In this document: in pieces, positions 1-15,700 of the stretch
Layout: each line of letters opens with the position of its first letter
Position numbering within the stretch: the first letter of the stretch is position 1
Source: Gambelia wislizenii
Taxonomy: Eukaryota; Chordata; Lepidosauria; Squamata; Crotaphytidae
Assembly: GCA_030847615.1 (NCBI GenBank)
Contig: JAUMIR010000004.1
Coordinates: 270,529,501 to 270,593,500, forward strand
Direction: 5' to 3'
DNA length: 64,000 nt
Position numbers and translations under genes: made by a program
The notes under the pieces: generated by a model
The model's database searches: none
Told to the model about the DNA's origin: nothing
The model's input: only the letters and a program-made list of their open reading frames with translations

Positions 1-447
1 ATTCATATCTCCATCTGGACTCCTCGTATATGACTTGAGAGGCTAGCATAATGGATAAAACAAGTTTCTTTGGGTAATTCCCTTTATCTGTGGTAGGCAC
101 TCTGTCGTCTGAAAGCAATAGGTGTCATTGCTGCCCAAGAAAGTTGATAAACATTTCCTTTTCCTATTTATGGGCCACAGTCACAAGGAAGGATACAGTT
201 GTGGCTTTAGTCCATTAATATTAGTGCCCTCTGTGAAATTAAGCTAAAAAGGAAACAGGCTCAAATATTTATAGCATCCATTTTCATCTATTATTGTTAC
301 CAAGTAGCAGCCAACATGAATCTTTTCATATTTCTTTCAATGTAAGAAACAAAGTCCTTAGGAATATATGACATTGCACGGTCAGGAATAGAGAAGGTGA
401 TAAACCCAAAGAACTCCCCATTTTTTCTTAATTAATTAATTGCTTAC

Positions 448-6390
<5,943 letters not shown>

Positions 6391-6710
6391 ACACTACGAC
6401 GACTCTCTCCTCCCACGGCGGCCAGTGAGAATTTGACAGGTCGGGAGGCGGCGGTGGCCGCCGAGGGTGGGGAAGCGGGCGTGGCGGAGAACGGATTGGA
6501 AGGAGGGGGACGGGGCGGGAGCTCATGGGTGCCGCCTTCTCCTCCCCTCACACACACGCGCGCGCCGTTAAGGGCCGTTAAAGGCCGTTGAGCAAAGGCG
6601 AAGCCGGCCTCGCGCCCACCCTCTCCCCCTCCCCCGCCCACATGCGGAGGCCTCCCTTGGAAGTGTTCGGCCATCACCATAGGGATGAGAAACCGCCAGC
6701 CCTGAACTGA

Positions 6711-6776
6711 ACTTCAACTCCCGTCATGCATCACCATTGTCAACGCCGGCTAAAGCTGGCGGGAGTTGTAGTCTCA
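6711..6776. promoter_or_regulatory. Opposed ACTACAACTCCCG-type motifs (ZNF143-like or MITE remnant)
   Basis: Plus-strand ACTTCAACTCCCGTCATGCA at 6711-6730 faces a minus-strand GACTACAACTCCCGCC at 6757-6772. Both resemble the ZNF143/SBS promoter motif. The arrangement also matches a common repeat in this window (for example 28236-28340 and 39370-39460), so it may be a MITE remnant that supplies such motifs. Confidence 0.5.
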
Positions 6777-6895
6777 ACTAACTTGTAGACGTGGTTCCCC
6801 ATATCCCTCATCCTTGATTTTTCTGCCACTTTCTAGTGCAGTGGTTTCCAAACTTTGTCCCTCCAGGGTTTTTTTCGGACTTCAACTCCCAGAAT

Positions 6896-7505
6896 TTTTT
6901 TCTTTACCAAATATGTACAATTGTAATGTGTAAATATAATGTTCATTGGAAAAGAAAAAAAGAGTGATTATAGTGTGAAGTTTGAAGGCTTTCACAGCCA
7001 GCATCCATAGATTTTCCTTGGGTTTTTCCCAGGTTGTGAGGCCGTGTTCTGGAAGAGTTTCTTTCTGACGTTTCGCCTGCATCTGCGGCTGGCATCTTCA
7101 GAAAATGGTTTGGTAAGAGCATGTGGGGGGTTTATATACTGTGAGTCAATTACACACATTTATATATACTCCCCAACAGGGACTCACAGTATATAAACCC
7201 CCCACACGCTCCTACCCAACCATTCTCTGAAGAGCCAGCCACAGATGCAGGCGAAACATCAGAAAGAAACTCCTCCAGAACACGGCCTCACAACCTAGGA
7301 AAAACCCAAGGAAAATCTATGATTATAGTGTGTTCAGATTAAGAGGATAGATAGGATAGATAGATTTATTTTTGTATTAGTAAGAAAAGAAGAAAAATAT
7401 TATTATTATTATTTGCGTTATTGTTACGGCCTTTTGCGGTCGGGTGTATTTTTCAGTAGAATGGTCTTATTCCAATTAAAAAAAAATCCTAATCCCCCTC
7501 CCCCC
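6896..7505 (-). repeat. Repeat X, copy B (interrupted)
   Basis: Reverse-complement relative of 5920-6175, present in two pieces, 6896-6977 and 7333-7500. Shared blocks include GTAAATATAATGTTCATTGG on one side and GGCCTTTTGCGGTCGGGTGT on the other. It sits inside the hAT MITE and is itself interrupted by 6978-7319. Confidence 0.75.
6978..7319. mobile_element. 342-bp foldback insertion with 13-bp TSD
   Basis: Flanked by identical 13-bp repeats TGATTATAGTGTG (6965-6977 and 7320-7332). The interior is a near-complete inverted repeat, with arms carrying GACGTTTCGCCTGCATCTG and its complement, and ATATACTGTGAGTC facing GACTCACAGTATAT. A single-arm relative is at 32765-32862. An inverted partial-tandem shape with a variable-length TSD suggests a Penelope-like or twin-primed retroelement; this is inference. 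Confidence 0.7.
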
Positions 7506-8031
7506 AAAATTCCTAATCCCCCAGCCAGCTTGGCCAACAGTCAGGGATTCTGGGAGCTGAAGTCCGAAACATCTGGAGGACCAGAGCTGGGAAACCACTG
7601 TCCTAGTGGCTGCCCATGTTGATAGGCTGCCAATGTGGCTGCTGTGGCACTTCTGATGTGGGGGCTGACAGGGCTCTATAAATAATAAATAAAATAAAAT
7701 AGCTTGGGGGCCCAGGATTAGGGGCGCCCCCCGGCTGATATTATTGTAAGTTTTTATTACGTAAACCCATATCATTTTTTTAAAAAATAAATATAAATAT
7801 TACTTTGGTGTCATCATTTAAACTGACTTATTGTAATTTTTATCCCAAATCCTATAAAGCATCTTGCTGCCCTTAACCTTGGCAGTAGGTAGGGGGCCCA
7901 CCAAAGATCTTGGCCTGGGGACCTGCTTCAGGATGTGGGGGCCACGAAGAAAGGTCGGCACTTGACTTCAGACTCAGCTTTGTGGTTACTCTTGATACCT
8001 GGTTTTGTTTCTCTTAAGTTTTTTCATGGAA

Positions 8032-8265
8032 CAGTTTAATGCTACTTTAATTGTCACCGTTTCATCCTATGGAATTGGGATTTATAGTTTGCGGAAGTAC
8101 ATAGAATTCTTTGCTTGAGAGCTCTACTACAGTTTAGGGAAGTAAAAACCAGTCACTACACTAGAGCGCTGTGGCAGAGATTTCCAAGTACTGCACCAAA
8201 CTGCAACTCCCAGGATTCAGTAGGATGGAGCCATGGCATTAAAATACTATGGCCGTGTAGAGAAG
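8032..8265. mobile_element. MITE copy of the 'TTTCACACTACAC' family (degraded)
   Basis: Shares internal blocks such as CATCCTATGGAAT, TTGAGAGCTCTA, TTTAGGGAAGT and CCATGGCATTAAA with the better preserved copies at 52015-52229 and 59085-60116. The terminal repeats are not clear here. Confidence 0.5.
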
Positions 8266-8825
8266 ATATGTCTGCCTTTCTAGTTAGGGGTGTCAAAAAG
8301 GAAAGAGCAAAAGGGTGAAGTTAAGGCTCCAGTTTTACATATAGTACACTACACTACACTATAGTACTTACCTGGGAGCAAGCAATATATAACTCAATTT
8401 ATTTCTGAGTTATCGAATTGCTCTGTAATACATAATCGAGAGCGTAACCTCTGGGACACACTTAAAAGTAGCTTCGTAGGTGTCAGTCTGAATATTGATT
8501 TCCTCTATGCTATCCAGCATATGGGAGGCAATGTACTGTTTAATTTGGTTTTGTTCTAGTTCTCATGAGATGCTGGTAGCGGTGGCAGCCTGCTGCCCTT
8601 TCTTCAAAGTAGACACAAAGAGAGTGCCTTTTCTTGCATTTTCAAATTCATATCTTCTTTCATGTGAACAGTTAGTTGTCTCCATGTATGTATATCAGTG
8701 CTTTGTTAAAATAAAATAAACATGCTTATGCTGCAAATGTAGGCCTAGATTTTACTTCCAAACTCTAGATATAGAGGCAGGCAGTTATGGTGAAAGACAT
8801 TATTATCTCCTCATATTATGACCCT

Positions 8826-9028
8826 CTAACCCTAAAAGCACCAGGTCCTGTTTGTTTAGAAGCTAAGCAGGGCCAGCCCTGGTTAGTGTTTGGATGGTAG
8901 ACCACCAATGAATACCAGGTGCTGTAGGCTTTATTTCAGAGAAAGAAATTGGCAAAACATCTTCTGAGGATTCCTTGCTTAAGAAAACCCTACGAAATTC
9001 ATGAGGGCACTTGAAGGCACATACACAC
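8826..9028 (+). repeat. 5S-rRNA-derived SINE
   Basis: Contains AGAAGCTAAGCAGGGCCAGC, then CTGGTTAGTGTTTGGATGG, AGACCACC, GAATACCAGGTGCTGTAGGC. This closely follows the internal control region and 3' end of vertebrate 5S rRNA. The first part of 5S is missing or diverged. An AAGAAAACCCTACGAAATTC tail ends in (CA)n, typical of squamate SINE tails. It is a SINE, not a 5S gene. Confidence 0.85.
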
Positions 9029-9420
9029 ACACCCCACTGTAGCCCACTAGGTGTTTAAAGGCTTAGCTTAAGAGTACCCCAGCCCAGCCTTCTTTATTGC
9101 CAAATAATATACAACAGACCTTCGCTGCAATACCACTCAGTACACACATGTTGTCAAGCAACAGGCCTTAGACTCTGCAATTAATGGGACGCTAAAGAGT
9201 TTTCGCACAGGAGGCTCTTCTCCCGTTTAAAAGGTGTTGTTTATAGAAACCCTAACATCCTTAACGTTGCCGGTGTGTATCTATCTGAAGTCAAAGACAG
9301 GAATATCCAGACAGTACAGTAAAAGAGAAGCCACACACCATCAGGGACGGTTTAAGGGTCCCCTGTCTTTGTGGGGGGGGGCGCTCATAACCCTCCTCCT
9401 GCAAAAACATTATTAGTAAT

Positions 9421-9486
9421 ATAGTTGTGCCTTCATATTTGCTGGGGTTTGGTTCCAGGACCCCCCGTGGATACCAAAATCCGTCC
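9421..9486. mobile_element. Truncated Tigger-like MITE end
   Basis: One terminal segment containing TTTGCTGGGGTTTGGTTCC, AGGACCCCC and GTGGATACCAAAATCC, matching the right end of the full copy at 9906-10131 in inverse orientation. It abuts the CpG-rich MRPL15 promoter. Confidence 0.6.
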
Positions 9487-9559
9487 TCTGGGGACTTTAC
9501 AACCCGCTCTCTTAGAGGAACTCTCAATTCAAGGAGGGACGGGTCGCTCTCAGTTCTTC

Positions 9560-9790
9560 TTCTCTCTATGGCGCGCTTCACGGGGGTGGTGGTGGTGGTG
9601 GTTCTGCGCTTGCGCAGAGCTTGCTAGTCGGTGCTCCTCTGGCTTACCTGGAAGGCGTTGCCCTTGGAGTGTAAGGAGGGGAAGGATGGCGGCGAAGGGA
9701 GGGAACCGGAGCAAGGCCTTGGAGCTGCTGCGCACCTTGCCCCGGGTGAGCCTCGCCAACCTGCGGCCCAATGATGGCGCCCGGAGACCG
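9560..9790 (+). promoter_or_regulatory. MRPL15: MRPL15 promoter/5' UTR region and exon 1 CpG-rich block
   Basis: CpG-rich stretch upstream of and through the first exon. TGCGCTTGCGCA at 9605-9616 is one mismatch from the palindromic NRF1 site TGCGCATGCGCA. NRF1 controls many nuclear genes for mitochondrial proteins, so the site fits the gene. A (GGT)n run (9584-9601) precedes it. No TATA box is evident. Confidence 0.65.
9686..9790 (+). CDS. MRPL15: MRPL15 coding exon 1
   Basis: 35 codons, from [18 protein letters not shown] to NDGARRP, phase 0, donor GTGAGT. The long open frame that runs on past it is intron read-through. Confidence 0.95.
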
Positions 9791-12700
9791 GTGAGTTGGG
9801 CGGGGTGGGGGGGGCGGCCTGGCTCTCCGCCGGGTGGGCAGCTATTTGCCGTACACCACCACACAAAACCCACGCCTTCGTGTGTAAGATGGCTTCCATC
9901 ATTATGCAACTTGTCCCTCCGTATCCACGGATTAGGTATCCGCGGGTTTAAGTATTCACGGCTTGAAAATATCCTTAACAAAATAATAATCCAGTTTGTT
10001 GATTTTGCCATCTTATCTAAGGACACCATTTTGCTATGCCGTTGCATATAATGGGACTTGAGTATTCGCGGCTTTTGGTATCCGCGGGGGGGTCCAGGAA
10101 CCAAACCCCAGAGAATATGAGGGGACAACTGTACTGTACAGGGTGTCTCCAACCAGGGGTTCTCCACAAGAGGTTGAGATATTGTGATTATTTAAAAAAA
10201 ACTTATTTTTTTAGCTGTAGATATTTATTTCAGTATTTACACTCCGCTCTTCATCCACAAAGGCTCTCAGAGCAGCTTACACATTGTTAAGCAATCATTC
10301 ATGGTTCTGTTTGGGCTATTCCTGATCTCATTCCCTTTCAAATTTTTGATTCTTTAACATTCTAACACACATTAGCTAACACACATTGGAAACTGCTTAA
10401 TGCACTGTAGATGTGTAAATTGCTATTGCTTAAAACAAATTGTAAGCCGCTCTGATAGCCTTTGTGGCTGAAGAGCGGGGTATAAATACCTAATATAATA
10501 ATAATAATAATAATAAATTATATGCTTATTGTTGCTAATTCACCCCATTTTTCTTTTCATGATGGGGTTAAGACTTTCCAATCTTCATAACTTTTTTGAG
10601 CTTTCTTCTCATCTAATATCATCGTCAGTTTGTCCATCTCATACATGTCATAGCGTTTTAATAGCCATTCTTCAATAGGAAAGAGGGGGAGAAGGGGTAT
10701 GTAAAGATACCAGCAGGTAGCAAGAAAAAAGGAAGTATATTTTGTTGTTATATGTACGTACGTTGATTGGAAATGTTGTATGTAGGGATGTACGAGAGTA
10801 ATGTTTGTATGTAATTGTTTTTAATTGTTGTAATGAAAATCGTTAATAAAAAACAAAACATTGTTAAGCAATGGCACTTTACACATCTACACTGCATTAC
10901 AGCGCGCTAAGTTGTTTCCAGTGTGTGTTAGGTTATTGGCCTCACAAGCTAGGTACTCATTTTACTGATCTACAAAAGGATATAATAATTTCCTTTTATT
11001 ATTCCCCAAGACCTGAAAATGGTTTCAAGGGTTCCTCCAGGGTGAAAAGGATGAGGAAGGCTGTTCTACATAGGTACTAATGGGGACCTGTGTTTTTAAA
11101 GATACCAAGATTAGTGTAAGTTTAACAGGCATTGCTTTCCCAGCTTGAAGATTCAACCAATAGGACTCAACAAGCCTTGAGTTTCTGTCTCAGGAATAGA
11201 GACTCATAGTTGCCAAATTCGGGTCTGTTTCTAGCAAGTGGTTGATATTTAAATCTGATATTTAAATCAGATTTGAAGAACTTCTTAAAGATCACGTTAG
11301 GCTGAGTAGCTAAAAATTCCATTGGATGCTTGTGTATGTGTTTTTTTTTTTTTGAGTAAATTTTTATTTAGTCTGAGTATACATTATCAGTGGTTTTACT
11401 CAGCATACCACACGAATTGTGAGAATCAGTGTGGTGTAGTGGTTTGAATGCTGGACTAGGACACTAGGGGACTTGAGTTCAAATCCAGATCAGCCATGGA
11501 AACCCACTAGGTGACCTTGGACAAGTTACACTCTCTCAGAGAAAGGCAGTGGCAAACCCTCTGTGAACAAATTCTGCCAAAAAGGTCTGCCTTAGGATCT
11601 CTAAGTTAGAAACATGAAGACACACAACAACAAACTGTAAGAATCCTTGTGCCACAATAAATACAGTTTATTGTGGCATGAGACTTGTTAGGTAAGAGCT
11701 TACTTTCTCAGATGCTTGATCTTGACAGATGATATGCAGGGTTTGTGTGCGTTTTATCTGTGGGCATGTATGTGTGCATGTGCATGTAGTCATAACAAGA
11801 GCAAAATGTGCACTGCTGTTATGCTCTTCTCTCTTGGGCAAATCAATAAACAAACCAGAAATTGGTTTGCTTCACATTATGGCCAAACTCAGGAACAGTC
11901 AACAAATTATAGAGTCCTGGTTCAGGATTAAGAAACAAACTGTTTCTCATTGATTTACCTGCTGTCCTGAGCAGAAAGAACATAGTGACAGTGAACCGGC
12001 TGCATATACAGTATAGTAAAGCAGAATATCTTTTACTTTACGAGCGAATGCAGGCTTTGTATCATCTTCCTAAATGGCTGAATCAGAGAACTTTATATTA
12101 TTTTTAGTACAATGCTATGCATTTATACTCAGAACTAAGTATCACTCTATTCTGTGCAGCTTACACAAAGATAAGTATTCATACCATTGAAGCCTCAAAT
12201 AGTGCATGTTCTAAAAACAGATGCTAGTGATGCAGGATGATTTCCTTTCTCAGATGAACTGAATTTACTGTATGTGACAAGCTGATGAAAGATTATTGCT
12301 TTTAGGAAAGGCGACGTGGGCGTGGAAGGTATAGAGGTCGGAAAAGTGGCCGAGGTCATAAAGGAGAAAGACAGAGAGGAACTCGACCACGCTTAGGATT
12401 TGAAGGAGGCCAAACTCCCTTTTATTTAGTTATCCCCAAATATAGCTACAATGAAGGGCACAGGTAAGATTGTTTCCAGCATTAGTATCTTGGATGAGAC
12501 CTCTGTTGTTAAAATTTCTTGCTATAGTCCTATGCCTGCTTGAGTATTCCTTCTCATTTTAATTACATTGCTGCTTTTAAATTGGCTAGTGCAGTACTAC
12601 TCAAACTGGTAGTCCCTAGACTGCTGTTGTGCCCTGCCAAGTTTCTAGGAAAGAAAGAAACAATTGTGTCCAGTGGGCACAATTATAGTGTCATTCCCCA

Positions 12701-15700
12701 GTACTTCAGGAAAAAAAATTGCCAGCCGCCACAGCAGAGCTGGTGGAGTGCAAATAAAAAATGTGTGTACATGTGCAGTCTTGCACACATGCAGCACTGA
12801 AGACTGCTGTGTGTTCAGTTGCCAACCTTATATCCATATACTAATATAGGCAAATGCCAAGAAGTATGATTTGCATTTCACCTCGGTAAACAAAAACACA
12901 CATCAGGGAGGACATAGGACATGATAAAGGCAGTCAAAGGAAGATAAGAAATCCAGTGCTGGACAAAAATAGGAAACCTTCAATGATGGCTCATGGATTG
13001 CTCAGCATACTTTAGAGTTTTTAGCTTTCCTGATGGACAAAACCTTAACAGAGCATTGAGACAGTATTGTTCCTGTGGTGTTTTGTTAAGCTATGTTGAA
13101 AAAGGTTTTGTCCATTAGGAAAGGAGGAAAATTATATATGGTTGGAGTTAATAACTCCCAAGTTATTTTCAGTTTCAGAAAAAGGAGTTAATAACTTCGA
13201 AATCTATTGAGCAATTAATGAACCATCAACAACAGTTTCCTATTTTTGTCCAGCACTAGATTTGTCTTCCTTTGGCTTTTTTTCAAATAAAAAGAAATAT
13301 TTTTTATTTTTGTTCTTTTTAAAAATTGAAGTGTAGTTATGTTGTTTGTATTGTATGTAGAAGTATTTGAAGAAAATGTGAAGGAATTACTAAGTAAAAT
13401 ACACAAGGGCATAATTTAAGAGTTAGAGAAGGGAATAGGGGGAAAGACTGGAAGGTTTCTTGTTCCTTCTATGGAAATGAATTTGGGCTATGGAGGAATA
13501 TCTGTCCCATTTCTTCAGCCTCTTGCTTTTGGTTGACAGAGGGCAAGCAAAGTGGTCAGATTGATCCACTTTTCCCAAATACTGAGTCAGCTTTGTGCTG
13601 TGTAGATGTATGTAAGGGATAATATAATACTCCAGTTTCTCTCATAGCAATAGATGATGTGACTGTGCACTGCTCTCAGTATCAGTAGTGCGATACTACT
13701 TAGTGTACTGCGTTAGTCTGTTAGTCTGCAGCCTGGCTCTGTGTTTGGTTGTGTACAAAAATAAGTTGATCCCCTGCATAATCTTAGACTTCTACAAAGT
13801 AGAGATAGTACTGTCAAAAAGAGAGTAAAAAGAGATATCAAGTGTCATAAAAGGAAGAAAGATTTAGAAGCTATGTATCCACATAAAGATTTTGTCTATA
13901 TGGACACTAGATATGATCCAACAAGCCTGTTTTCAGATATATGGATCTGTGCATAAGATTGGGTGTCTTTTTTTCTTTTCAACACAAGCAGCCTTTTCTT
14001 CTTGTCTCACTGTAAACCATTTTTGAAACACTTCAGCATAAGTTTCCATGATGAAAAACACAAGCTGTTCCACTGCAGTACACACTCGAATAGTATGGCA
14101 ACCTTGACTCCTTTCAACTGAGTTTGTACAGAAGGAGTTTTCTGCTGAATAGTGCCTATACTGTTCTTCACTCATTCTGAATTAGCTTTGCATTCTGAAA
14201 ACCTAAATCTGTTTTCTTTTCTTTTATCATTTCTACAGCTTGAGGCGTCAGTATCCACCTCTCAGTCTCAGAAAGCTACAGTACTTGATAGATTTAGGTA
14301 GACTTGATCCCATAGAGCCAATAGACCTAACACAGCTGATAAATGCCAGAGGAGTAACAGTAGAGCCCCTGAAAAGACATTATGGCATCCAGCTTGTGGA
14401 GGAGGTAGGTCTATAATATGTGGTATTCAGTTTAGGGTTTGGGGTTTTTTTTAAGTGCAGAGATGTATTTTGTTTATTATTTCTTCAGGACCTTTGCTTG
14501 AAAAATGTATGAAATCAAGTAACTATGACTCCACCAGAGGGCACTGCACATTATGGGAGTGTTTGAGTAGATATTCCTAGATAAAGGTTAATTAGAGAAA
14601 TTAGATTATTTGCAACAAAAGCAAGTTTGGACAGTTAAAAGAACTTTGAAGGGCATCCTAATGGGAGCTTAGCAGTGTCATGATTTATTCACAAGTTTCT
14701 GAAAAATAACAGGTAAAAGTTGAAAAGAATGCCACAGAGACAGGCAACAGAAGTAAAATAAATGGTCATCTTAGGAATGTATTCATATTTATAAATATAA
14801 ATCCAATTCATTCCATGTGCAAGCTGGAAGTGGACTTGCATTTCTCAATAGGTGTCCCCTGTGCCATAAGCAAGTCGCTCTTGAAACTGCTCATAAAACC
14901 ATGTATCTTTTGCTCTTTATCTTTGGAAAGAATGAAAATTGTTAATATCCTATATACTTGAATTTCTGAGACCTATAATATTTATTTGTTGAAAGCATTT
15001 CACCAAACAGTGTACAAACGAGAAAAGGCAAGAAACAAAAGTTAAAAACTGCTGCCTTGGCAAATGTATAAGATGGAGTTTTAAACTTCTCTCTGATGCA
15101 TAAAATGATTATAAACTCTGATTAAAGACATATTGAATCCCAGCATTTTCAATTCTCACCTGGACATTTGTACAGAATGGGCATGTCATAGGAAAGGAAT
15201 TCCACAGCTTGGGGAGTCACCGCTGACAAGACCCACAGTTGATACATATATAAGTGTATCAACTTAATAGAAGACATTTGGAAAGGAACCCTTTCATGGA
15301 GTTTAGTATTTAGGCAGGATTGTATATATGAAGGTGGTCCTTCAGATGGTCTGTTGCCAAGCTATTTAGAACTTGGAAACAGATAACACTTGACATTTCA
15401 GGTTATATCCAGAAGCTTACTGACAGTCAGTGCTGCTGGCCCAGACTTAGAGTTATTTTTCAGACATCTTGGATCCCAGCAGTATCCAGGTGGCTGCATA
15501 GCAAAAGCAGTCTGCTAAGTACAGTCAGGGAGTAAGGATAAAAATAGATTGAAGTTCTGTGCTGCATATGAGACTGGTAGCTTAATTTATGTTTATATAC
15601 CTAACACATGTGACCTGTTCATGTACACTTGTAGGGTGCTGATATGTTTGCGGCAAAAATAAACATTGAAGTGCAGATGGCATCAGAATTAGCCATTGCT

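Larger units (their letters stand above)
6839..7600. mobile_element. hAT-type MITE split by a later insertion
   Basis: The left end CAGTGGTTTCC (from 6839) and right end GGGAAACCACTG (to 7600) form inverted termini. Flanks TTCTAGTG and TCCTAGTG match at 7 of 8 positions. The two halves (6839-6897 and about 7510-7600) carry inward-facing CTTCAACTCCCAGAA and TTCTGGGAGCTGAAG. About 610 bp of foreign DNA, repeat X copy B, separates them. Confidence 0.85.

Noticed and set aside
1..60. A possible fifth LYPLA1 exon (a minus-strand SPDG-like reading)
   Set aside because: The surrounding residues do not match the expected FDIIGLSPD block and no suitable acceptor is seen.
8826..9028. A functional 5S rRNA gene
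   Set aside because: Only the middle and 3' parts match, with substitutions, and a SINE tail follows.
9425..10051. 208-codon plus frame over the MRPL15 start
   Set aside because: It contains MRPL15 exon 1 in another reading context and then runs through the GTGAGT donor into intron and a MITE.
11424..11637. A tRNA gene
   Set aside because: A and B boxes are present, but the cloverleaf is not complete and the SINE body and tail follow.
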